From the NCBI RefSeq assembly GCF_028583425.1, contig NC_072801.1, forward strand, positions 62,449,766 to 62,513,765: a DNA stretch of 64,000 bases. The letters are read 5' to 3'. This document shows, piece after piece, positions 33,612 through 43,491 of this stretch. The position numbers and the translations under genes are program-made. Every line of letters begins with the position of its first letter. Within the stretch, counting starts at the first letter, position 1. The stretch is from Eublepharis macularius (taxonomy: Eukaryota; Chordata; Lepidosauria; Squamata; Eublepharidae). Under the pieces are notes generated by a model. That model saw nothing but the letters and a program-made list of their open reading frames with translations. It was not told the DNA's origin and made no database searches.

Positions 33612-33968
33612 TTACGCTGCTTCCCGGCTACTTGAAACTGTCCTCATGGCCAGTCCGCTGGTCTGGCGTCGAGACCAAGTCCGCGATATCTTCCTGGCGA
33701 GCCGGGCCAACGTGCCTCCCTTGGCGCCATAGTCCCTTGCCAGCTCTTCCGGGGCTATCTCAATATTGCCCGTGTACCACATGATCCAGCCCAGAAGACT
33801 CAGAAACACCAGCACCGCTCCGGAATATATCAAAAGGTCCCCAAAATCTCGGCCTCGGAGACGCAGCCGGGCAAAGATGCCGGTCAGGAGTGCTGCCGTG
33901 CCCGCAGCATCCATCAGCACTGCAAAGACCAATGCCAGCCGGCAACGGCCCAATCCCGAAGACCCCAT
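33612..33968 (-). CDS. TMEM238: TMEM238, two-helix small membrane protein
   Basis: A single open frame of 118 residues starts at the ATG complementary to 33966-33968. The start MGSSGLGRCRLALVFAVLMD leads into a first hydrophobic helix (about residues 10-33). A basic loop RLRLRGRDFGD follows, then a second helix within LLIYSGAVLVFLSLLGWIMW, then YTGNIEIAPEELARDYG. The 'RDFGDxLIYSGA...LGWxxWYTGNIEI' core is the signature I know from TMEM238. Human TMEM238 is longer (about 176 residues) with an extended tail; here the tail is short and basic. The function is not established in any species as far as I know. It lies tail-to-tail with TMEM190, as in human 19q13.42, which favours TMEM238 over its paralogue TMEM238L. 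The human coding region is likewise on one exon. CG content is higher than in the flanking DNA. Confidence 0.88.
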   Translation of the reverse strand: MGSSGLGRCRLALVFAVLMDAAGTAALLTGIFARLRLRGRDFGDLLIYSGAVLVFLSLLGWIMWYTGNIEIAPEELARDYGAKGGTLARLARKISRTWSRRQTSGLAMRTVSSSREAA

Positions 33969-33989
33969 GGGCTGGGGGCCAGTTGGTGG

Positions 33990-35340
33990 GAGCGCTCTTA
34001 ATTCAGTGCTTGCCTTGAGGGGTCAGATAAGGGCTAAAAGGATGAGGTTAGCCTGGCTGGAGGGGTGAGAGAGAACAGTGGGGAGGGCTAGCTATCTGGG
34101 TAAGGGACAGAAGATCAGGTCTCAAAGGTAACCGAAGAGGCAGCTTCAGAGGAAAGGCCAGTGTGCAACCCACAGACAGGGCCTTGTTAGTTGGTGTCAG
34201 AAAAAAAAGAAAAGAGAGAAAAGGTGAACGGCCTACACAGGTTGGTCAGTCGAGGGAAGGAAGAGGAGTAGTAGTCCAGGTGGAAGAGACCTGGGAAAGC
34301 CGTCCAACCAGTTCCAGAGGGGAGGGACCAAAACAGGTATCGGCGGAATTAACTCTACCTTCCCCTGAGAAGCCTGGAAACCTGCTCTCCAGTTCCACTC
34401 TCACCCATGAACTAACTGGTACTAAAACCTCCCCAGGGGACTAAAGTTTCCCCGCACAAGAGCCCTGCCCCTCCCACAATTTGAACACGAGTCTTTTGGC
34501 ACCTACAAGATGAACAAATTTGTACTCCACCTTAAGATTCCATGGACTGGAGCCTACTTCGTCAGGTGCCTGTGGTCTGACATGTATCTACCAAGGTGGT
34601 CTCTGTTAGAATTTAAAAAGTGTTCATTTTTCAGGTGCCACAAGATTCCTGCATCATTAGCAAGTCGTTTCTTGCACTCTTCCCGCTGAGCACAACTTGC
34701 TCCTGCTTTCAAAGAGGGCAGAGGAGTTCTGGGGCTGGCCACCTTCTAAAGCCCGGAGTCCTATGCTCTCCTTTCCCCTCCCCCTTCATAACCTGCTCAG
34801 CAAAGTTATAAAAAGAACCTCACCCTTTTAAGAACTTCTGTCTCACACACATACTTTATGAGTGCGTTTGCCCAATCAATACAGCACAGTAAAAAAATAC
34901 TTCCTGCTTACCTTTGTGTGGTCAGCCTATCAGAGGCCAGGAAAAAGTTAGGGGTGTGGTGGTGAGTGACACTGGCCAGGACGGGCATTTACTGCAGTCA
35001 ATGTGCAGAAATGCATTGTGTGTGATTTTTTTCAAAGTGGTTTGCGCAAACACCGAGCATCTGCCCACACAGGAATACTTCCAGCAAAGCTTCTGCCAGA
35101 AAACACCAAAGACTAAATTCCATTGAACTTAGTGGGGCTTTCTGCTTAGGATCGCACTGAGTAACTTTCCACTGCCAAGTTCCCATTTCAGAGTTGCTGG
35201 TCTCAGAAGAATCTTTCATTTCCCTAAGGGCCATGGTTTACATTGGTGGTGAGGAAGTGATCTTCTTGTGGTCCATTGGTGGTGGGGAAGTGATCCTCCC
35301 ACCCTTTAGGAAATGATACAGAATACTTTCCCCATGGATA
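33990..35340. other. Intergenic and possible TMEM238 5' region
   Basis: Immediately upstream of TMEM238 on its strand. No clear core promoter motif. Around 34480-34640 there is a worn dispersed repeat (AGTCTTTTGGCACCTACAAG). A TATAAAAAG lies at about 34807 in plus orientation without a gene to serve. Nothing coding was recognised. Confidence 0.35.
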
Positions 35341-35557
35341 TAGGGTGACCAACCTCCCTGTGGGACTTGGAGACATCCCAGAATTAAAACTGATTTCCAG
35401 ACTACACAGATAGTTCCCCTGGAGGAAATGGCTGCCTTGGAGGGTAGACTCTAGGGCATTATCTCCTGGTGAGGTCCCTCTCCTCCCCAAAGCCCACCCT
35501 CCCCGGGATCTACCCCCAAATCTCCAGGAATTACCCAACCTAGAGTTGGTAACCCTA
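35341..35557 (+). mobile_element. TAGGGTTGCC-family MITE
   Basis: TAGGGTGACCAACCTCCCTG at the left and AGAGTTGGTAACCCTA at the right. The interior blocks ATTAAAACTGATTTCCAGAC and CCAAATCTCCAGGAATTACC are in the expected order. Confidence 0.8.
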
Positions 35558-35992
35558 GAGGGAGCCAATGTACGTGTATTGTGTGCAGATCGACCCTTTG
35601 TGTGTTTTTGTGATGCCCCCTCCTTAAACCCCTGTGCTGGCTTCATTTCCCCCTCCTGAACCCAGCGCAACAGCCTGATCTTCAAAGCCCTGCTTGAGCA
35701 GCAAGCGGCCTGTCTCCATTCTCATTCTCCTGTCCTGAGATAATCTTGCCTGTGGCCTTCACTGCAACACCCTCTATGTTCCAAAGGTCTCCTGCTGCTT
35801 CTAAAGACTCCTCCCTTTCTCCTATGCTGCTCCAGGCCTGGAAGTGCCTCTCAGAACAACTGCATAACTTGATGCTGCCTCACGCACTTTATTCAGACTC
35901 GTGCTTCAATTCTCCCACCCCCTCCTGCAAAGCCTTTAGCCCCCCCCCCACCGAAACGAAGCCTATATTTTACATGCAATACCTTTTACTGT

Positions 35993-36185
35993 GTGTGTAT
36001 GTGCCATCAAGTCACAATCAATTTATGGCGACCCCAGCAAGGGGCTTTCAAGGCAAGTGAGAAGCAGAGGTGGTTTGCCAGTGCCTTCCTCTGCAGAGGC
36101 TTCTTTGGTGGTTGCCCATCCGAGTACTGGCCCTGCTTAGCTTCTGAGATCTGATGAAATTGAGCTATGCCACCGCCTTCCCTCC
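35993..36185 (-). mobile_element. 5S-rRNA-derived SINE
   Basis: In reverse orientation: GTGCCATCAAGTCACAATCA, then GGTTTGCCAGTGCCTTCCTC, then the 5S-related end containing CATCCGAGTACTGGCCCTGC and TTAGCTTCTGAGATCTGATG. The last two are complements of the 5S C-box and A-box regions. Confidence 0.8.
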
Positions 36186-36199
36186 CAATACCTTTTATT

Positions 36200-37153
36200 A
36201 GGACCATCCAAAATGACACAAAACAGTATGCAAGCTTTTGAGCTCTCCAGAACTCTTCATCAGGCTGACTGCTAGGAAAGGGGTGTGTGTGTGTCTCAGT
36301 CTGTGATCTGAGACATCATCCCTGCACCCTATTATTTTAAGCATCCAGCTTCATGAAGAGTTCTGGAGAACACAGAAAGTTACACATTGCTTTGTGTTAT
36401 TCTGGTTGGTTACTGGAAGCATTACATGGTTTTGTTTTTGGATGTTGCTTTGGACCAACGGAGCTACCTGCAACTTAAGCCTTAACATTTGTAACTGGAA
36501 TAAATGCACATTCTCTTCATCTATGCCTCAATTTTTTCCTTGTAGCGCAATTGTAAGCTTAAAGGGGGCAGGGACCTTGCGCTCTAAAACATGCAAATTT
36601 ATGCTGCTTTACAAATAGGTACTACTAATAATGTTTATTTAGAAGTAAGCTCACATTCAACAAGACTGACTCATAAGGAAATTGTATAAGATTGCCTGAA
36701 TGTGCATAAAATACCTCTTAGTAATATTCAAGATCAGGGAGACTAAAGCCACCATACAAAACAGAGAACCCACAGCTTTGCTGTCTGGTCAGTGTGGAGA
36801 TGTTGCGTCATGGCCTAGGCACTGTGTGAAGCCACTATACCACCCAGAGCTTCCTGGACTAAAGGATAAAAACGTAATACAATAAAATAAAGTTGCAAAT
36901 CTCAATTCACATCAAGTGGCGTCGCTGCTGGTTGGATCCCACCCCACTCTGATATCATTTGAACAACAAAAATATCTGAAATGATACATAAAGCTCTAAT
37001 GGGGAATTGCAAGTCTCCAGGGATGGGAGGGAGCTCCCCATGCAAGCTGCCCATCTCATGTAATTCTGTTCTTACTGGAGTGGGGTGGGATCCAATCAAG
37101 GGAAAAGGTAATGCTGCTACCATGGTGACATATGAGACATTGATCAATATATA
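36200..37153. other. Intergenic, no gene seen
   Basis: A worn dispersed repeat (AAGCTTTTGAGCTCTCCAGA) lies near 36230-36370, with AT-rich unique sequence after it. The last 30 bases form the left half of a palindrome described among the findings. Confidence 0.4.
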
Positions 37154-37161
37154 TGTATATC

Positions 37162-37586
37162 CAGGGGTCAATTCGTAGAAAAAGAGCTGGAGGAACTCAT
37201 TAGCATAACTCATTAGCATATGCCACACCTCTCGCCATCACTGGAAGTGTGTCATTAGTATAACTGATTTCCATATGCCACACCCCCTGACATCACCTAT
37301 TCTGGCTGTTTTGGACCCAATCCTGGCCATTCAGGGCCGAAATTGGGCCCAAAATGGTAAAAAAGGGGCTGAAAGGGGCCCAAAATGGTCAGGATCGGGC
37401 CACTGATGAGCTGGAGAGTGATCCATCACCTGTCAAAGGCCAGATCCAGGCTGTTATGGCCCCAATCCAGGCCGAAACAGGCCCAAAATGGCCGAGAGTC
37501 AGGTGAGCGGGGCCACCTGTCATGTGACCTCTTTGCGGAACTGCCAGAACTGTGTTCCTGTGCATTCCCACTCGAAATGAGCCCTG
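37162..37586 (+). mobile_element. Non-autonomous hAT element (CAGGGGTCAATTCG type)
   Basis: Starts CAGGGGTCAATTCGTAG and ends CTCGAAATGAGCCCTG. The interior has tandem ACTCATTAGCATA blocks and pieces shared with the other hAT MITEs (GGGGCCACCTGTCATGTGAC). The flanks TGTATATC (37154-37161) and TGTATATT (37587-37594) are an 8-bp duplication with one mismatch. About 425 bp, non-coding. Confidence 0.88.
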
Positions 37587-37599
37587 TGTATATTGATCA

Positions 37600-38340
37600 A
37601 TGTCTCATATATGAGACATTCACATTGACCAAAAGAGAAAGACAGCCCCCTCCATCAAGGGTCTGATGAGATGTTCTGGTCTCCAACCACATGGTTAAAC
37701 CTTACCACTCACATTTCCAAATGGGTGAGAGTTCTATATTTTCCAGAAAACCCAGTGGATTTCCACTATTTCAGACACTTTCATTCCAAATATCTCTTAT
37801 CTTCAAGATAAGAAGCAAGGAGTCTTATTCTGAACCCATAAATGGCTTGATCTTTACAGATCTCTGAAGTAGGAAAAGTTTTGTGGCTTGGTCTCTAGCT
37901 TTCTGAAGGGAGCAACGTTATTCAGGTATTTAATGCATTTTGTTCTCCTTTTTTCTCCCTCCAATGGAAATCACCTTTTCTGCCAGATGAAAACATCTGG
38001 GTGACTCAAAGACTGACATGCTTCGCTCCCAAACGGAAGTCAAGTTGCAGGCAGTTTTGGAGATATTAGGCTTGGACGGTGGGGAACGGGGTCAGAGCAG
38101 CACTTCCTGAGCAGCACTTCCTGCATGGTTTTGGACAGGCCTCAGTCTTTTGTGGCTTCACCATAAGAATCTCCAGCTTTAAAATGAAGATAGCAGTAAA
38201 TGGAGGACACTGCTACATGCAAAAATAATGTAGCAATTGGAAAAGTGGCAGAATCAAGCCACCCACAGTCAAGCCAGAGTTTCTCCATATGTGGGAAATT
38301 CCCCAACCTTCCACACATGCATGCACACACGTACACACAT
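37600..38340. other. Intergenic, no gene seen
   Basis: Unique-looking sequence ending in a short CA-rich tract (38310-38345). No exon or element recognised. Confidence 0.4.
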
Positions 38341-38344
38341 GCAC

Positions 38345-38540
38345 ACAGTGGTTAAGTGGCTGGGCTGCGAATCAGCACTCTTCTGGTTCAGATCTCACTA
38401 GTGCCATGAGCTCTGCAGGTGGCTTTGGATAAGCCACTTCTTTGAGCCCCAGCTTTACTTTTACACTGACTCTGTTCCCCATTCTGCATGGAGCACTGAT
38501 CTGCCTAGAAGAGTGACAGAGAAGTGCAGTTATTATTTAA
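38345..38540 (+). mobile_element. tRNA-derived SINE, diverged
   Basis: ACAGTGGTTAAGTGGCTGGG is the A-box side and GGTTCAGATCTCACTAGTGC the B-box side. A body comparable with the Sauria-type SINE continues through GGATAAGCCACTTC. Confidence 0.65.
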
Positions 38541-38764
38541 AAAGGGACTGTCGGTTGACCAACAGAAAAAGAGAATTATCCCCCCCGCCCCCCATCTGCT
38601 GAGGTCTGAGCATGCTCTAGGGACAGAATTCTGAAAGCAATTAAAGGCGGGGGGCAGAGGGAGAAATGAGCCTACTCAAGTCCTGAGAGTATATAGAATC
38701 CTGGAGAGGACAACTAATGGAGGGTGTATGTGCATGCACACATGTGCATGGTCATGCTAATTTC

Positions 38765-39335
38765 CTAGCTTGTTGTGTCTATTTAGAATTTATCTCCACT
38801 TTTTCTTCACAAGGGAGAAACACCGATTAGTGGTCCCTGGCCCCAAGGAGGCCCGCCTGGCCTCAACCAGAGCCAGGGCCTTCTCGGTCCTGGCTCCAGC
38901 CTGGTGGAACTCTCTGTCTACTGAGACTAGGGCTCAGCAGGATGTGTTATTATTTTGCTGGGCCTGTAAGACAGAGATGTTCCGCCAGGCATGTGGTTGA
39001 GGTCAGCCTTGGCCTCCACTGGCTGAAAAATGGAGGAAATGATGAAAATATAATCTGAATCTCTCCCTACTAAGGTTGTCCACCACCTTATCGTGTCGAG
39101 TTGTATCTGCTGCTATTGATTGCCGCCATCTAAATATGTATCTAAATATATATATTTATATTTTTACATGTGAAATATGTTATAATATACTGCTTTTTTA
39201 TTAATCTATTCGTGGTTTTTAATTGTATAAATTGATGTGTTTTAATATGTTGTAATCCGCCCTGAGCCCTTTGTGGAGAGGGTGGAATAGAAAATCAAAG
39301 AAAATAAATAAATAAAATAAATCTCAACAATATTC
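38765..39335 (+). mobile_element. CR1/L2-like LINE 3' end
   Basis: A short frame to 39000 encodes RLASTRARAFSVLAPAWWNS, then ACKTEMFRQACG and a stop, the same C-terminal block as at 1130 and 62285. A 3' UTR follows with CCGCCCTGAGCCCTTTG and a terminal (AAATA)n array at 39300-39325. The copy is 5'-truncated. Confidence 0.75.
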
Positions 39336-39489
39336 TGGGAACTATCAGAAAATCAGAGAACTGGAGTAAAGAGACTGAGATATGCACCTGAAAATCTCTG
39401 GTTTTGAACGATGTCTGTCGCAAACTTGCACAAGGAGTTACACCAATGCCTCTTTTCTCAGCCCCAGCCCCTTCCACCACATCTTTTCT

Positions 39490-39595
39490 TACCTTAAAAA
39501 CCTACCTTACCGAGTTGCTGTAAGGATTACAGCGAAATGTACCTGAAGCACTCTGAAAACACTGCACAAAAAGCTACCTCTTAAGTATTATCATT
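39490..39595 (+). mobile_element. MIR-like SINE fragment
   Basis: AGTTGCTGTAAGGATTACAG, then a run through GAAGCACTCTGAAAACACTG, resembles the 3' part of the element at 21990-22200. Confidence 0.45.
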
Positions 39596-39902
39596 AGAGA
39601 ACACCAGAATAAAACTCAAGGGGTACAATGCAGCAAAAAAGACACTCACATCTGAGATGCTGGCTCTTGTTATCCAGAAATTATAAAGCAACAATCCTAT
39701 GAGCGCAGAGGATCTTACTTCCGAGCAGGCACATTCACATCGTCTTTGTGCACTTTGGGAGGCGGGGGGAAGTATATTCCACTGTGCTGAGTAAAGATGG
39801 ACAGAATCTGGCTGCAGACCCCATCCTTTGGTTGACAACCCGGTCAGCCACCGCAAGTAATGTCGGCTCTGCCATGCTGGTTCTACCAACATACATGCTC
39901 AT

Positions 39903-40322
39903 ATGGTTACCAGCTCCAGCTTGGGAAATTCCTGGAGATTTGGAAGCTGAGTTTGGGGATGGGAGAGAGCTCATTACAGGGATGTAATGCAAACACCCTC
40001 CAAAGCTGCCATTTTCTTCCAGGGAACTGATTCCTATAGTCTGAGAGCCAAGCTACAAGTGATGCCTGACACAGGTTGGACACTTGTCAGCTTCCCTCAA
40101 GTTTTGATGGGAAATGTAGGCATCCTGGTCTTGCAGCTGTAATGGAGAGCCAAGCTGTAAAACCAGGACACCTACATTTCCCATCAACACTTGAGGGAAG
40201 CTGACAAGTGTCCAATCTGTGTCAGGCGTCACTTGTAGCTTGGCTCTGAGATCACTGGTAATTCCTGGATCAGCTGTCATTCGTGGAGAGCTACAGGCTC
40301 CACCTGGAGGTTGGCAACCCTA
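39903..40322 (-). mobile_element. TAGGGTTGCC-family MITE split by a later insertion
   Basis: The left part holds TGGTTACCAGCTCCAGCTTG and GGAAATTCCTGGAGATTTGG. The right part ends ACCTGGAGGTTGGCAACCCT (40302-40321) with a final A. Between them sits a complete foldback element at 40047-40244. Without it the MITE would have its normal length of about 215 bp. Confidence 0.85.
40047..40244. mobile_element. Foldback element nested in a MITE
   Basis: GCCAAGCTACAAGTGATGCC at the left pairs with GGCGTCACTTGTAGCTTGGC at the right. Inner arms around TGACAAGTGTCC and AAGCTGACAAGTGTCC pair too. It is flanked by the direct repeat TCTGAGA (40040-40046 and 40245-40251). About 198 bp, non-coding. The nesting order shows that it moved after the surrounding MITE was in place. 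Confidence 0.85.
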
Positions 40323-40639
40323 TTTAACACACACTGGGGGGAAACCGATAGGGAGGAAAACTGAATGGCATTTTAAATGTTCCATTATTCTAAGAAACAT
40401 TAGAAACAACTTCGATCTAAGGTGCCAGCGGACAAAAATCCCGCTGAACTTCGCTTGGAACTCCCATTCTGCGGAAACGACGCAGCAACAAGTGACCCTG
40501 AAGACAAAAGTCTGCTCCAGCAACGAGAAAACTCCAGAACTGAACTGTCCAAACGAGATCAGAGACGTGCCCCAAAATCCCCAACTAGTTTTTACAAGTC
40601 ACATGACCCACGATCATGTGATTACAGAAAGTTAATACT

Positions 40640-41630
40640 GCCACTATCCCCCCACCCGCCCCCGGTGCCGGCCCTTTGCAGGAAGCTTTCTTCCTCCGTG
40701 CGCCATTGGCCACCAAGGCGCACCGCGACGCGCAATTGGTTACTCTAGGCGCTTTCCTCGTGCGCCATTGGCTGTCCTCAGAGTCTTCGCCTCCGCCTTC
40801 CTTTCCACTTGCAAAGTGACATGAAGTTCGGGTCGGTGGTACAGTGCTTGGGAAGAGACGCGTAGTGGGTAGAGCTCGAATCCGATAATTTTTTCCTAGG
40901 TGAGGGGGAGATCCAGGATTGCTGGGTTCTTAGAAAGAGCAGGGAAAGTGGTTAGAGCCTGGAAGCGCAAGTTCCTGAGAAGGAGAGCTTGTAATTACGA
41001 AGGCGTTAGAGGAGAGTGGAACCTAGGGGTTATAGCAAGAGAGGTTGTTCGTCGGCGCCAGAAAAGCGGAGGAAGCAGGGAGAAGGTGACAAAAGAAGGC
41101 CAAAACTTGGGTGCGTTTGGAGGCAAGGGGAGTCGAGATCCCCAGCTTCTTAGCAGGAAGTAGTTAGCGGAGAGCTCCCCGGACTCCCGGGTTCTCGGTC
41201 CAAGGACAGGAGGTGAGGCTTGCCAGGCTAGCTCGCGGTGATTGGAGCAGGCAGACTAAGAGGCGCTCAGAAGAGATCTGGGGAGGCTGGACTGTGCAGT
41301 GGTTAGAGCAGCAGGCGATGGATGACCCCGAGGAGACCTTTGGGGGCGAGGGCGATGCCAGCCCCGCGCCCTACGAGGAGCTGGTGTCTGCTATGGCTGG
41401 GGGCCTGTACGGGGAACTGGAGCGGCTCGTCGGGGCCCACGGGCCCGGAGCGGTGTCGGGGCTCCTGCCGCAGCTAGTCTCCGTCCTGGAGTCGCTCCAG
41501 GGGGCTTGCGGGCAGGTGCGGGAACGCGACCAGTCGCTGGAGAGGCTGCGGGACGACCGGCTGCGTCTGCTGGAACAGTACGAGCGAGAGCGCGCCGGCC
41601 GCAAGCGGGCCGAGGAGGTGAGTAGCGCCC
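40640..41630 (+). promoter_or_regulatory. CpG-rich promoter and first exon of the JIP-like gene
   Basis: CG dinucleotides become frequent from about 40660 and stay so through exon 1, in contrast to the CG-poor surroundings, so this is a CpG island by eye. It contains the three CCAAT boxes, the probable 5' UTR and the first coding exon. No TATA box is evident. The transcription start cannot be placed more closely than roughly 40780-41200. Confidence 0.7.
40700..40775 (+). promoter_or_regulatory. Three reverse CCAAT boxes (probable NF-Y sites)
   Basis: ATTGG occurs at 40705-40709, 40735-40739 and 40767-40771, spaced 30 and 32 bp. The first and third are embedded in near-identical 13-mers, CCGTGCGCCATTGG and CTCGTGCGCCATTGG, about 62 bp apart. 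Spacing near three helical turns is typical of cooperative NF-Y arrays in TATA-less promoters. Confidence 0.65.
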
Positions 41631-43491
41631 GCATTCCAACTCTGGCCTGCCGGGGTCTCTCTGGAGCTCTAGGCTTGCTTTCAAATCTTTGCAGATTTGC
41701 ATTTATCTACCTGATCACATTGTTTAGTGAAACGTCTTTGCAATTGATTGTACTGGTTCACGCTCTGTAATCCGCCTTGAATCTCAGTGAGAAAGGCAGA
41801 CTATAAATAATGTAAATTAAATAGAAAGATAGATAATGGCTTGGACCCCCCCCAGGTGGCTGGACAAAGGAAGGGTGGCAGTCCCTGGCCAGAGGGTTTG
41901 TGGCACTGGCTGGCAACCAGGATTCCCTGGAAGATCAAGTGCTGGCAAGACTACCACATGTGTGTGTCAAACGAGGTGGCTGCCTAGGTCGACAGTTTGT
42001 AGCAGGTGGCACTCGGGGTGGGGGTGGGGGGTCAGAAAGGCAACTGCTGTGTAGTGGTTAGAGTGTCAGGCTAGGACCTGGGAAAACCAGGCTTGAATCT
42101 CTGCTGTGCCATGGAAGCTCACTGAGTGGCCTTCAGCCACTCGCACCTTTTCAACCTAACCTACCTCACAGGGTTGTTGTGGGGATAAAGCTGGAGAGCA
42201 TTATGCAAGCCACCTTGGGTCCCTATTGGGGAGAAAGGTGAGGTATAAATAAAGTAAAATATAAACTCAAAGGAGGCGAGACCATCATGATAGTAGTCAA
42301 ATTAATGTTTCAAGCTAATAGCACAAGATACTGGCCTTTTATCATCAATCTGCAGCATGAGGTAACAGAAGGTGTACTGTAAAAAATATCATTGTACTTT
42401 GAGGTATTTTGGCCAGAATGACTGCTGGGTTTACCCTTCATATTTTCACCAACATCTTTTTTTTACAGGCGTTTGTGTTGGTTGCCTTGGCAACATCCTG
42501 CAGCAGGAGATTCCATAAGTTGTTTTTGTATTGCGCGAAGTGCTTCCTTTTTCTCCAACTTGAGGCCCCATGAATGAATCTGGGTTTTGATGTTAAGAGG
42601 GCAGAATGAATAGGGAGAAATTATTCTTTCCAGGACCACTCACGATTTTTAGAAACTGCTGCCATATTTCCCTCATCCACCTACCCCTTTTTTTGCCTTT
42701 ACTTTGCTAAACTGAAAAAGGGTAGCATTTTCCATATTTCCCCTTATAGGAGAGTTGAGCCTCGTGCTCCCAGAGCATTTCATTTTGGGGTTTGTTTTTG
42801 CTGTCAAATTGCAGCTGACTTTTGGCAACCCTGTAGAGTTTTCAAGGCAAAAGATGTTCAGAGGGGGCTTGCCATTTGCCTGCCTCTGCATAGAGACCCT
42901 GGACTTCCTTGGTGGTCTCCCATCCAAATACTGACCAGGGCCGACTCTGCTTAGCTTCCAAGATCTGAGCAGATTAGCCTAGCCTGGCTAGAAGTGATTT
43001 AAAAGCCACAATTGGGATCTGTGATGGGCCACAGGTTGACCACATAGTTTGTGTGGAAGGTGGAGAGGGCAAGCTGTGGTATCTGGAAGATCAGTGAGGG
43101 TCTGAGCTTCATAGGTAGGAAGCTGCCATTCCCAGTGGTGCTAGGAATCAGGGGGAGCGTGTGATTGTGCCAAGGTTAATAATGATACTGCTGTGAACAT
43201 GGGGATACATGATGCAGCCCTGGGGATACATGATGCAGCCCTCCTTGTTCAAGCTGTGTAGTTCCGAATGGGAAACTGCTTGGGAACCTAAGAACTCTGC
43301 CCTGAGTTCCAAAGGTTAACATTTGGAGGCTGGAGCAGCTGTCTGGACTTTTGGGGTTCTTTTCCTACAGCGGTTCATGGAGCTGGAGGATGCGATGGAG
43401 CAGGAGCGCAAGGCCCACACCACGACTGTGACTCGATTGGAGGGGCAGAGTCGTGCCCTGGAAGGGAAAGCGCGGAGCTACGCTGATCAGG
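41318..43491 (+). CDS. JIP-like exons 1-2: RH1 domain
   Basis: Exon 1 (41318-41617) begins [20 protein letters not shown] and carries [20 protein letters not shown], then [12 protein letters not shown] and [17 protein letters not shown]. Exon 2 continues [20 protein letters not shown] and ends GKARSYADQ. These align with JIP4 'SGLAGSIYREFERLI', 'LMPLVVxVLENLD', 'QYEREKALRK' and 'LKAKNYADQ'. In JIP3/JIP4 this region binds kinesin heavy chain and dynein light intermediate chain. Intron 1 is about 1.75 kb and holds a Sauria-type SINE and a 5S SINE. Confidence 0.9.

Noticed and set aside
40219-40635. 138-codon plus-strand frame before the CpG island
   Set aside because: Starts inside the nested foldback and MITE, with no homology and no splice site joining it to the JIP-like first exon.
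41371-41702. Two arginine/serine-rich minus-strand frames
   Set aside because: Antisense shadows of the GC-rich RH1 exon.
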